This document shows, in pieces, positions 1-6,530 of a DNA stretch of 33,281 nucleotides. A program made the translations under genes and the position numbers. The stretch comes from an uncultured Lachnospiraceae bacterium (GTDB lineage Bacteria > Bacillota > Clostridia > Lachnospirales > Lachnospiraceae), in contig CAJTXN010000020.1 in assembly GCA_910583605.1 (NCBI GenBank), positions 1 to 33,281 of the forward strand. The letters are read 5' to 3'. Numbering within the stretch: position 1 is the stretch's first letter; each line of letters starts with the position of its first letter. A model generated the notes under the pieces. That model was given only the letters and a program-made list of their open reading frames with translations, had not been told where the DNA came from and ran no database searches.

Positions 1-12
1 ATTTTTTGCATA

Positions 13-49
13 GAAAAGGAGCTGCGCACTAATCACTTAGTGCGACAGC
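13..49 (-). terminator. Rho-independent terminator of the ferritin-like gene
   Basis: An 8-bp stem (25-32 with 37-44, loop TCAC) is extended by GCTG/CAGC (21-24 with 46-49) across one bulged A. Read on the minus strand it is followed by CCTTTTC. It lies just past the stop codon of the ferritin-like gene, so it most likely ends that transcript. Confidence 0.65.
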
Positions 50-85
50 CCCATTATCACTGCAATATTCTATATTTGGAACACT

Positions 86-640
86 TTATGACTTTAATTC
101 TTTGAGCATAGCCTGAAGCAGCATGATATGATACTCCTCATCCTTAATAATTCTTGCCAGCACGGCATTAACACAACTGTCTTGTATCATGTTTATATGC
201 ATTGTATACTGATTGATCGCCGCTTTTTCAGCTTCTATGCCTGCCGCCAGCATCTTCTCTGCATTTTCCGGAAGAGTCAGATACTCCGGTGTCCACATTT
301 TTGGTCTGACATTCCGGTATTTTGCAGTATAATCAACCGTACCTCCCAACAGAATAATCAGCTCCCCTAATTTCTGCAGATGCATCATTTCTGCAATGGC
401 AATTCCCAAAATCGTACCTGCCATGGAACAATCATTACCGGACAGACGGTTTTCATTATTTATATATTGTGTAATGGCAGATAATTCCGACACTGAGCCG
501 CAATAATCTATACTGAGCAAATTGGCATATGCCTGATTTTTTTCCTGCACCCGAATCGGAGGATACGGTAATGCTGCCATTATCGGTCTTACATTTGCAA
601 AGCTGCAGGTATTGGAAAGAAATTTTTCATTGTTTTCCAC
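86..640 (-). CDS. Ferritin-like di-iron protein
   Basis: This 184-residue protein looks like a four-helix-bundle di-iron protein of the ferritin-like superfamily. Candidate metal ligands are spaced as in that fold: E52 in SELSAITQY, E84/H87 in AEMMHLQKLGEL, E136/E138 in EAEKAAINQY, and E168/H171 in DEEYH. The N-terminal 35 residues are a proline-rich extension not needed for the bundle. The start is a GTG preceded by GGAGAAG at a usual distance. There is no signal peptide, so it should be cytoplasmic. Its likely role is iron or peroxide handling, as for rubrerythrin- and bacterioferritin-like proteins, but no rubredoxin domain is present and the exact reaction cannot be read. It stands alone between its own promoter and terminator. 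Confidence 0.7.
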   Translation of the reverse strand: MENNEKFLSNTCSFANVRPIMAALPYPPIRVQEKNQAYANLLSIDYCGSVSELSAITQYINNENRLSGNDCSMAGTILGIAIAEMMHLQKLGELIILLGGTVDYTAKYRNVRPKMWTPEYLTLPENAEKMLAAGIEAEKAAINQYTMHINMIQDSCVNAVLARIIKDEEYHIMLLQAMLKELKS

Positions 641-674
641 TCTTAAATCTTCTCCAACTATATCTTTTATATAT

Positions 675-703
675 AATATATTGGAATATTGATAGAATGT
701 GAA
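675..703 (-). promoter_or_regulatory. Candidate promoter of the ferritin-like gene
   Basis: On the minus strand there is a -35 TTCACA (698-703), a 17-bp spacer and a -10 TATATT (675-680), 35 bp upstream of the GTG start. The match is moderate, but spacing and position fit a sigma-A promoter. Confidence 0.45.
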
Positions 704-718
704 AGAAAATATCTCATT

Positions 719-1615
719 TTAAGATTTGTTTTTTTCATAGATCAGTCTTGCCTGTTCTGCTAAGGCATTTTTCAGACAGACAGGTGAAAGTACATCTACC
801 TGTGTTCCAAATGACAGCAGAAAACCTATCAACCACCCATCTTCCGGCATTCTGGCAGAAGCAATTAAATCCCCATTTTCCTGTCGCTGTACATGCATTT
901 CATCAAACTCATCATAGACACGGTAAGCCATTTCTTTTGGAAAACGAAGCGTAATCTGATTATATTCTCCCTCTGAACTATCAATTGGTTTCGGAAATTT
1001 TCGGCGGGAAAAACTCTCGTTCAAAATTTCTAAATCTAAAATGCGATTTAATTTGAATATCCGCCAGTCTTGTTTTTTTGTGCAAAATGCTTTCAAATAC
1101 CATGCTTTCGCTTTATATGCCAGTTTACATGGCCGGACTATTCTTTCGCTTATAGCCCCGCAGGAACCTGAATAAAAAATTTTAACACTTTTACAATGAA
1201 TTACTGCCGATTTTAGTAATTCAAATTTTTCATTATCAAATTCTGTATTCCCCCATCTGGAAAAATCCACTTCAAGCCAATTTTCCGAATTGAGATTAAA
1301 GATTGCAGAAAGTTTCTGTAATGTTTGACTGTCGCTAATATTCTGCATAGTATTTATGCTTTGTAAGGCTGTAAGAATTTCCTGCTTCTCTTGTTCTGAG
1401 AACACCGTTTTATCCAAAACAAAATCATTCATCAAACGGATACCACCATTTCTGCCTGCTTCTGCATAAATGGGGATACCTGCTCCACTCAATGCATCAA
1501 TATCTCTGTAAATGGTTCTGACCGATACCTCAAACTTTTCTGCTAATTCCGGGGCTGTAGCCTGTCCTTTATCCAGCAGATAGTACACAATCTTAAATAA
1601 TCTGCTTTCCTGCAT
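719..1615 (-). CDS. YafY-type HTH/WYL transcriptional regulator
   Basis: A 298-residue regulator with an N-terminal winged helix-turn-helix (about 1-60, with VSVRTIYRDIDALSGAGIPI as recognition region), a central WYL domain (about 135-215, including KAKAWYLKAFC) and a C-terminal WCX-like domain. Such proteins are usually cytoplasmic one-component repressors whose WYL domain binds a ligand. An in-frame frame upstream is open to 1705, but the start at 1615 is preferred: AGGAGG (1624-1629) sits 8 bases before this ATG and only 2 before the ATG at 1621. The more upstream starts would lie inside or ahead of the promoter. A perfect inverted repeat over the transcription start suggests autorepression. 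The ligand and other targets are unknown. Confidence 0.85.
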   Translation of the reverse strand: MQESRLFKIVYYLLDKGQATAPELAEKFEVSVRTIYRDIDALSGAGIPIYAEAGRNGGIRLMNDFVLDKTVFSEQEKQEILTALQSINTMQNISDSQTLQKLSAIFNLNSENWLEVDFSRWGNTEFDNEKFELLKSAVIHCKSVKIFYSGSCGAISERIVRPCKLAYKAKAWYLKAFCTKKQDWRIFKLNRILDLEILNESFSRRKFPKPIDSSEGEYNQITLRFPKEMAYRVYDEFDEMHVQRQENGDLIASARMPEDGWLIGFLLSFGTQVDVLSPVCLKNALAEQARLIYEKNKS

Positions 1616-1647
1616 CGACATTTCCTCCTTTTGCAATAGAATAGCAC

Positions 1648-1678
1648 ATAAATCCTGACACAATATGTCAGGATTTAT
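1648..1678 (-). promoter_or_regulatory. Operator-like perfect inverted repeat
   Basis: Two 13-bp arms (1648-1660 and 1666-1678) are perfect inverse complements around a 5-bp centre (core TCCTGACA-N5-TGTCAGGA). The repeat overlaps the last two -10 bases and the expected transcription start of the WYL regulator gene. It is the natural candidate for the regulator's own binding site. Confidence 0.7.
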
Positions 1679-1705
1679 TATACCTTTTTGCTTCCTCAAT
1701 ATCAA
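1677..1705 (-). promoter_or_regulatory. Promoter of the WYL regulator gene
   Basis: The minus strand carries TTGATA (1700-1705), a 17-bp spacer and a perfect TATAAT (1677-1682). It lies 62 bp upstream of the chosen start codon and directly abuts the inverted repeat described separately. Confidence 0.8.
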
Positions 1706-1722
1706 TCATTCAAACAATCAGA

Positions 1723-1755
1723 CAGGAGGTAGATAATTATTTTATCTACCTCCTG
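1723..1755. repeat. Perfect 14-bp inverted repeat between divergent genes
   Basis: Arms 1723-1736 and 1742-1755 are perfect inverse complements with the 5-base centre TTATT. No T-run follows on either strand, so it is not a standard terminator. The arms contain AGGAGG/CCTCCT. It lies between the divergent WYL regulator and EamA genes and could be a second operator. Function unknown. Confidence 0.55.
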
Positions 1756-1857
1756 CCACACCATATTGTGTGTCCGGATTGATACAAATTCTGCTTTGGC
1801 GCTATCAGTATTTTTATATATATTATACAATTAACAAATGGTAATTTTACCTGAGTG

Positions 1858-1866
1858 TGGTATGAT
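1858..1866 (+). promoter_or_regulatory. Extended -10 promoter element of the EamA gene
   Basis: TGGTATGAT is a good extended -10 (TGnTATGAT). No convincing -35 lies 16-18 bp upstream, as is common for extended -10 promoters. The start codon is 49 bp downstream. Confidence 0.5.
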
Positions 1867-1914
1867 ATACAGTGTAATTTGGAAATTATTACAATATTTA
1901 GGAGGCGTGTGAAT

Positions 1915-2781
1915 ATGTGGCTGATTATGTCAGTTATGTCAGCATTTTTTGCAGGAGTGACTTCTATCCTTGCGAAATGCGGTATTAAAAAAACGGACTC
2001 TGATGTGGCCATGGCAATACGGACAGTTGTGGTTCTGTTGTTTTCATGGATAATGGTGTTTCTTGTCGGTTCGTATGGACAGATTTCAGGAATTGAACCG
2101 AAATCTTTCTTTTTCCTTATCTTGTCAGGGTCTGCAACCGGTGCATCATGGATCTGTTATTTTAAAGCGCTCTCTATGGGTGATATAAATAAGGTAGTTC
2201 CCATTGACAAGTCAAGTACAGTTTTATCGGTGCTTCTTGCGATTATCTGTTTTAGTGAAACCGAACATCTTTTGGTAAAGTTATGTTGTACGACAGTGCT
2301 TGCCATTGGAATTTTCCTAATGTTGGAAAAGAAGCAGACGGAGAAAAAGGATACCAATGGAAAATGGATGTTTTATGCCGTTCTTTCTGCAATTTTTGCG
2401 GCGCTGACTTCAATTCTTGCAAAAGCGGGAATTGCAGGTGTAGAATCCAACCTCGGTACGGCATTGCGGACAGGCGTTGTGCTGTTAATGTCATGGGTTG
2501 TCGTCATTCTAAAAGGCAAACAGAAACAGGTCAGGGAAATTGACCGCAGAGAATTATCCTACATATCCCTGTCCGGTCTGGCAACCGGTGCTTCATGGCT
2601 CTGCTATTACTATGCAATCCAAAATGGCATTGTTAGTGTGGTCGTTCCAATTGATAAAATGAGCATACTTGTGACAGTATTGTTTTCATTCCTTGTTTTT
2701 CACGAAAAATTAAGCTGGAAAGCATTTGCCGGGCTATGTCTGATGGCCGCGGCAACACTGGTAATGGCAATTTGTTGCTAA
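1915..2781 (+). CDS. EamA family transporter (DMT superfamily)
   Basis: A 288-residue integral membrane protein made of two homologous halves. The halves show the same sequence pattern, for example TSILAKCGIKKTDSDVAMAI near the N-terminus and TSILAKAGIAGVESNLGTAL in the middle, and ATGASWICYF versus ATGASWLCYY. This is the internal duplication of EamA/DMT exporters, with about ten membrane segments in total. Substrate cannot be told; family members export amino acids or other metabolites. The start follows AGGAGG at a normal distance; the frame is open 60 bp further up, but that would overlap the promoter element. It is transcribed divergently from the WYL regulator, which may control it. Confidence 0.85.
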   Translation: MWLIMSVMSAFFAGVTSILAKCGIKKTDSDVAMAIRTVVVLLFSWIMVFLVGSYGQISGIEPKSFFFLILSGSATGASWICYFKALSMGDINKVVPIDKSSTVLSVLLAIICFSETEHLLVKLCCTTVLAIGIFLMLEKKQTEKKDTNGKWMFYAVLSAIFAALTSILAKAGIAGVESNLGTALRTGVVLLMSWVVVILKGKQKQVREIDRRELSYISLSGLATGASWLCYYYAIQNGIVSVVVPIDKMSILVTVLFSFLVFHEKLSWKAFAGLCLMAAATLVMAICC

Positions 2782-2809
2782 CAGAGGTCCGCTGAAAACA
2801 GTATTGCAG

Positions 2810-2837
2810 ACTATGATAAACTGATTTTATTCATAGT
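2810..2837. terminator. Weak terminator-like hairpin between convergent genes
   Basis: ACTATGA (2810-2816) pairs with TCATAGT (2831-2837) and the stem continues inward through TAAA/TTTA with one bulge. Only a short T-run (CATTTTCG) follows on the plus strand. It lies between the ends of the EamA gene and the oxidoreductase pair. Confidence 0.35.
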
Positions 2838-2860
2838 AAGCATTTTCGTTCTATTCGTTA

Positions 2861-3409
2861 TTAAATTAATTTTCCAAGCTCGTAGGCTTTTTGAAGTTCA
2901 GGCTTCCCCTCAATATCGCCCACACTTCCATTCCCTCCGGCAAGTACATGGCCAAGGTTTTTCCATTTTAAATGTTCCATCAGATGGTCAAAATAAAGAA
3001 CGACATCTTCAAAACCATACCCTTCCGCTGCCATCAGCAGTGCGGAAGCCCTGCCATGTCCTCTAAGGAGATTCCCATCACCTTCTTCCAACGCAAACAG
3101 ACGGTCAATAGCCGTCCTGATCTGCCCGCTCATATTCCAGTAATACAACGGCGTGGCAAGCACAATCACATCACATTCTTTTATCACCGGATAAATTTTG
3201 TCCATATCATCCCTTTGGACACATGGACATTCTCTGCTGCCATGACCGCCGAAGCAGCCCTTACAGCCATGAATATCCATACTGTCAAGGAAAAACTCCG
3301 TAACCGTATTTCCTGCTTCTTCTGCACCTTTCGTAAATTCCGCTGTTAAAGCTGCTGTATTCCCCGCTTTCCTCGGACTTCCATTTAGAATAACAATCTT
3401 CTTGCTCAT
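2861..3409 (-). CDS. Flavodoxin-fold NAD(P)H oxidoreductase with Cys cluster
   Basis: This 182-residue protein belongs to the NADPH-dependent FMN reductase / iron-sulfur flavoprotein group. The N-terminal phosphate-binding loop ILNGSPRKAGNTAAL (7-21) binds FMN phosphate, and ATPLYYWNMSGQIRTAIDRL (about 85-105) is the second typical flavin-site motif. Cysteines in GCKGCFGG and ECPCVQRDDM resemble the compact cluster region of iron-sulfur flavoproteins, but whether a cluster is bound is not shown. It is the second gene of a two-gene operon, starting 10 bp after the related gene at 3420-3965. It is probably cytoplasmic and controlled by the divergent HxlR regulator. Confidence 0.8.
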   Translation of the reverse strand: MSKKIVILNGSPRKAGNTAALTAEFTKGAEEAGNTVTEFFLDSMDIHGCKGCFGGHGSRECPCVQRDDMDKIYPVIKECDVIVLATPLYYWNMSGQIRTAIDRLFALEEGDGNLLRGHGRASALLMAAEGYGFEDVVLYFDHLMEHLKWKNLGHVLAGGNGSVGDIEGKPELQKAYELGKLI

Positions 3410-3419
3410 ATTTCCCTCC

Positions 3420-3965
3420 CTAAATCTCCTCAGCTAAAGCCGCTGCCTTTTTGCAGCCATCCGTCCTGTCAATGTCACCAACATTCAAAACACCAGGAAT
3501 AAGAACCTCACCAACCATCTTCCATTTGTTCAGAGCACACATACGCTCTATAGGAATACGGACTCCATCCATAACCGACAGATCTTCTTCTTCACAACAG
3601 GTGATCAGCGCACACTCCTTGCCGGAAATATCTTTACCACCTACAACGAAAGAAAAAATCCGGTCAATGACACCTTTAATCTGCGCCGGGATAGAATACC
3701 AGTAGACCGGCATAGTGAACACAATGACATCCGCCTCCAAAATAGCTGGCGCTATCTCATTGAAATCATCATCAAAGGTACAGGCTTTCCCTGTGGAAAA
3801 GCAGGTTTCGCATGCACGGCATCCCCCTGCTTTTTTCAAAGCTGCATCAAAACGGATAACGGTATGTCCTTTTTCCCCGGCGGCTTTGATAAATGCATCC
3901 GTCATGGCAAAGCTGTTTCCATTTTTACGCGGACTCCCTGTAATAACAACGATTTTTTTACTCAT
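3420..3965 (-). CDS. Flavodoxin family NAD(P)H-dependent oxidoreductase
   Basis: A 181-residue paralogue of the next gene downstream. It has the FMN phosphate loop ITGSPRKNGNSFAM (8-21), a Cys-rich segment GCRACETCFSTGKACTFDDD (48-67) and the flavin-site motif FTMPVYWYSIPAQIKGVIDR. The fold is that of FMN-dependent NAD(P)H reductases and iron-sulfur flavoproteins. It heads a two-gene operon whose promoter lies in the intergenic region shared with an HxlR-type regulator. HxlR regulators commonly control quinone, nitro or aldehyde-reducing flavoproteins, so a role in electrophile or redox stress is a reasonable inference. The substrate is unknown. Confidence 0.8.
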   Translation of the reverse strand: MSKKIVVITGSPRKNGNSFAMTDAFIKAAGEKGHTVIRFDAALKKAGGCRACETCFSTGKACTFDDDFNEIAPAILEADVIVFTMPVYWYSIPAQIKGVIDRIFSFVVGGKDISGKECALITCCEEEDLSVMDGVRIPIERMCALNKWKMVGEVLIPGVLNVGDIDRTDGCKKAAALAEEI

Positions 3966-4031
3966 AAGACTATTCCTCCATCATTTTAATACTTTACTGC
4001 GGAATTGACTTTCTCTACTACTGATATTATA

Positions 4032-4059
4032 ATTATAGCAAGAATAAAACAGAAAACAA
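4032..4059 (-). promoter_or_regulatory. Promoter of the oxidoreductase operon
   Basis: On the minus strand: TTGTTT (4054-4059), a 16-bp spacer and an extended -10 TGCTATAAT (4032-4040). It is well placed ahead of the start at 3965. Confidence 0.7.
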
Positions 4060-4107
4060 GTACGCACATCCAGGTGCGATACTTACATCAAAGTTATATA
4101 CTTACCT
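4058..4107. promoter_or_regulatory. Candidate HxlR operator region
   Basis: An imperfect inverted repeat at 4058-4084 (AAGTA-CGCAC, centre ATCCAG, GTGCG-ATACTT) overlaps the -35 of the operon promoter. The half site ATACTTAC occurs twice as a direct repeat (4079-4086 and 4100-4107, 21 bp apart), the second copy just ahead of the HxlR ribosome binding site. This layout would let the regulator control both divergent genes. Confidence 0.5.
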
Positions 4108-4124
4108 AAAGGAGAGTGTTAAAT

Positions 4125-4457
4125 ATGATCGAACGCTGTATATCGAAAGAACGTTTAAATGACACCGGTTTCAGCTATACCTTGTCACTTATCAACGGAA
4201 AATATAAAATGACTATCTTATATACATTAATGGAATTTGGGATTGTTCGATTCAATGAAATGAAAAAATATATTGGGGAGATTTCCTTCAAAACTCTCAG
4301 TTCCACTTTGAAAGAACTGGAAGCAGATCAACTTGTTCACCGCGAAGAATATCCGCAGATACCACCAAAAGTCGAATACAGCCTAACTGAACGCGGTAAA
4401 TCTTTAATACCAATTCTTGATGGAATGTGCGAATGGGGAGATAAAAACAGGCTATAA
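4125..4457 (+). CDS. HxlR family transcriptional regulator
   Basis: A 110-residue single-domain winged-helix protein. The sequence SLINGKYKMTILYTLMEFGIVRFNEMKKYIGEISFKTLSSTLKELEADQLVHREEYPQIPPKVEYSLTERG (split here for reading) is the family hallmark: the motif GKYKMTIL, then the recognition region SFKTLSSTLKELE, then PPKVEYSLTERG. A cysteine near the N-terminus (MIERC) recalls the redox-sensing Cys of YodB/HypR-type members. The ATG at 4125 is preferred over the GTG at 4116 because GGAG (4111-4114) is 10 bases before it and touches the GTG. It is divergent from the two flavoproteins and probably regulates them. Confidence 0.85.
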   Translation: MIERCISKERLNDTGFSYTLSLINGKYKMTILYTLMEFGIVRFNEMKKYIGEISFKTLSSTLKELEADQLVHREEYPQIPPKVEYSLTERGKSLIPILDGMCEWGDKNRL

Positions 4458-4485
4458 GGTTGCCTGATGTTAAGGAAGTGATACA

Positions 4486-4794
4486 ATGTCCGCCGTAATC
4501 ACGGAAGATTTAATCTATGAAATACTTTCAGCCGTTGAAGAAATCCCGGAAGGCCGGGTTGCATCTTACGGCCAGATTGCCAGACTTATCGGCAGGGATA
4601 AAAATTCCAGACTCGTAGGAAAAGTTTTGAGTATGTCGGAATACTACGGTAAATATCCCTGCCATCGTGTTGTCAATCATGCCGGAAGACTGGCACCGCA
4701 TTTCCGGGAACAAAAAAATCTATTACTTATGGAAGGTGTATTATTTAAAAATGATTCACATGTTGATATGAAAAATTTTCAGTGGGATTGTTAA
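4486..4794 (+). CDS. MGMT-fold protein (Ogt/Ada C-terminal domain only)
   Basis: This 102-residue protein consists only of the C-terminal winged-helix domain of O6-alkylguanine-DNA alkyltransferases. It keeps the active motif PCHRV (C59) preceded by GRVASYGQIARLIG and followed by NHAGRLAP. Alkyltransferase-like (ATL) proteins carry Trp in place of this Cys, so here alkyl transfer is possible in principle. The N-terminal domain of full-length Ogt is absent, and the usual downstream active-site segment is shortened. It follows the HxlR gene by 28 bp in the same direction and may be cotranscribed. Likely role: recognition or repair of alkylated DNA. Confidence 0.75.
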   Translation: MSAVITEDLIYEILSAVEEIPEGRVASYGQIARLIGRDKNSRLVGKVLSMSEYYGKYPCHRVVNHAGRLAPHFREQKNLLLMEGVLFKNDSHVDMKNFQWDC

Positions 4795-4802
4795 ACTGCA
4801 GA

Positions 4803-4832
4803 GGGAACACATTTTCATTTTTCCCTGTTCCC
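4803..4832. terminator. Weak hairpin between convergent genes
   Basis: GGGAAC (4803-4808) pairs with GTTCCC (4827-4832) around an AT-rich loop. It lies between the end of the MGMT-fold gene and the end of the anti-sigma gene, overlapping the stop of the latter. No good T-run follows, so terminator function is uncertain. Confidence 0.3.
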
Positions 4833-5828
4833 GCACATTTTAACGATTCCCACAACAGCCAGCAAAATACCTGCTCCCGCAAATGCAATCAGGATTATTA
4901 ATTTTATATTTGCATCCACCACGTTTACATTTGCCACATTGGAACTCCAGCAGGAAAAATCTGCATCCGAAAGAACCATATGCCATTTTCCATCTGTAAT
5001 ATAGTGAATCACGTCATTCACCAGCGAAACTGAAATTCCTGTTATAACCATACTGACTCCGGCTTTTATCCATCCGTTTACTTTCAGATATCGTATGAGC
5101 AGAACGATTGCCCATAGGTAAATCATACAAAATGTTGTTATTTTCAGAGATATTTCCCAATATTCATAGGGATTTTTTACATAAAAACCGCAGATTACAA
5201 TAACTGCATACAGCCATATCGTATCCCAGAATATTACTATCAGTGTTTTACTATGGGCAAGTACGTTCGGCAGATGTATTTTTCTTATTACATAAGGCAT
5301 AAACAGAACAGATAATCCAAATATGGTAGGTATTACAGCTAAAAGAAACCAGTCTCCACCAGTATATATGCATATTACAAACAATAGTAAAATAAGGGAT
5401 ATCACAAATCCACCTAAGGTCCATAACAGCCTGTTCTCCTGTACAAGCATTGGTAAAACCGTAAGAGATGCTGTTAACAGCAGAGCGGTCAATACAATAA
5501 AGAACCAGTCCAGACCGTGTCCAATGGCAAGATTACAGATTAAGCAGACAATCACCGGTATCATCAGTATTCCTGCCATACCGATACCAACAGTAATCGT
5601 TTTTCGTCGTTCCCGCTTTGCATGTTCTTTTAATACCCCATTTTTTTCCAAAATCAGCCGGTCATCAACCTTTGTATTCTTCAATTTATCTGCAACCACT
5701 CTGCAGTTCTTACATCCTGCCAAATGTTCTTCCACTGCTTTTCTGCTGACATCACTGCACACATCATCCTGATACAATGGCAATAAATCCTGTATCAGTC
5801 CGCAGTCATATTCTTTTCTTTCATCCAT
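4815..5828 (-). CDS. Zinc-finger anti-sigma factor, multi-pass membrane protein
   Basis: A 337-residue protein with an N-terminal zf-HC2 anti-sigma domain: C24, H35, C39 and C42 in VEEHLAGCKNCR, preceded by the typical IQDLLPLYQDDVCSD. From about residue 77 on it is highly hydrophobic, with about eight predicted membrane segments. This matches membrane-bound ZAS-type anti-sigma factors that hold an ECF sigma factor inactive until an envelope signal arrives. Its start overlaps the 3' end of the sigma gene by 8 bases, so the two are translationally coupled. What signal it senses cannot be told. Confidence 0.85.
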   Translation of the reverse strand: MDERKEYDCGLIQDLLPLYQDDVCSDVSRKAVEEHLAGCKNCRVVADKLKNTKVDDRLILEKNGVLKEHAKRERRKTITVGIGMAGILMIPVIVCLICNLAIGHGLDWFFIVLTALLLTASLTVLPMLVQENRLLWTLGGFVISLILLLFVICIYTGGDWFLLAVIPTIFGLSVLFMPYVIRKIHLPNVLAHSKTLIVIFWDTIWLYAVIVICGFYVKNPYEYWEISLKITTFCMIYLWAIVLLIRYLKVNGWIKAGVSMVITGISVSLVNDVIHYITDGKWHMVLSDADFSCWSSNVANVNVVDANIKLIILIAFAGAGILLAVVGIVKMCGNREK

Positions 5829-6306
5829 TCTCTTCTTCCATCCTTTCCTGAATTTTTAATCTTGCACGATGATATGTCACACGAGCCCAGTTTTCCGTTT
5901 TTCCAAAGATTTTTCCTATTTTCAAAAAAGACAGTTCTCCAAATATTCTTAATTGAAATACCTCTTTGTATGGCTCTTCCATATTATGCAGAATCTGATG
6001 AATTTTTAGTGTCATTTCCTCATCTTCCAGCATCTGCTCCAGGTTTTCATTTTGAGGCAGTTCATCTCTTAATTCTTCCCAGCCGGACTTTTTTCTTAGT
6101 TCATCCATACATGTATTCCTGGCAATCGCACATAACCAGGTAAATTCACTGGAAGCTCCTTTAAAACTTTTATCACTTTTTATTGCCTTATAGAATACCT
6201 CCTGTGTAATTTCCTCTGCCATATGACGATTTTTCATTATTGTCATTACATAGGAATACACTTCCATAAAATAGGTATTGTATAACTTATCAAAGTCCAT
6301 GGACAT
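5821..6306 (-). CDS. ECF-type RNA polymerase sigma factor
   Basis: A 161-residue extracytoplasmic-function sigma factor. Region 2 is seen in DKLYNTYFMEVYSYVMTIMKNRHMAEEITQEVFYKAIK (about 4-42, -10 recognition and core binding), and region 4 near the C-terminus contains EPYKEVFQLRIFGELSFLKI and GKTENWARVTYHRAR (-35 recognition helix). The start at 6306 follows AGGAGG; the longer open frame to 6387 would begin upstream of the ECF promoter and is rejected. The gene is coupled to its anti-sigma factor. A promoter of ECF type directly upstream indicates positive autoregulation. Confidence 0.9.
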   Translation of the reverse strand: MSMDFDKLYNTYFMEVYSYVMTIMKNRHMAEEITQEVFYKAIKSDKSFKGASSEFTWLCAIARNTCMDELRKKSGWEELRDELPQNENLEQMLEDEEMTLKIHQILHNMEEPYKEVFQLRIFGELSFLKIGKIFGKTENWARVTYHRARLKIQERMEEENG

Positions 6307-6333
6307 ATCCACCTCCTTCCTGCTTTCATAGAT

Positions 6334-6361
6334 TAGACGGAGAATTTTACATTTCGTTACA
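6334..6361 (-). promoter_or_regulatory. ECF-type promoter, probably autoregulatory
   Basis: The minus strand has -35 TGTAAC (6356-6361), an exact 16-bp spacer and -10 CGTCTA (6334-6339). The AAC / CGTC signature is that of Firmicute ECF sigma promoters. It lies 27 bp upstream of the sigma start codon. Confidence 0.75.
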
Positions 6362-6391
6362 GAATATTTCAAAATTTTTATTAACAAAATT

Positions 6392-6456
6392 CAGGTTCGG
6401 ATTAAAAGGATTTTTCCGGGTTCAACTTCCCTTAAAACCTTTTCTGTCCGAACCTG
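6392..6456. terminator. Terminator hairpin after the Wadjet operon, possibly bidirectional
   Basis: CAGGTTCGGA (6392-6401) pairs perfectly with TCCGAACCTG (6447-6456); AAAAGG (6404-6409) pairs with CCTTTT (6438-6443) inside. On the minus strand AATTTTG follows; on the plus strand TTTTTAAAA follows. It separates the Wadjet operon from the sigma/anti-sigma operon downstream. Confidence 0.65.
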
Positions 6457-6530
6457 TTTTTAAAAGGTACTATTTACTATTCATTCTCACACAATCACTG
6501 GCAGATTTTCATTGATAATTGCAATGTTAT

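Noticed and set aside
1746..2012. 88-codon minus-strand frame upstream of the WYL regulator
   Set aside because: It starts inside the EamA gene on the other strand, runs through the promoter region and has no family-like sequence.
5323..5772. Open frame of 149 codons opposite the anti-sigma gene
   Set aside because: It is antisense to a clear zf-HC2 membrane protein and has no recognisable domain.
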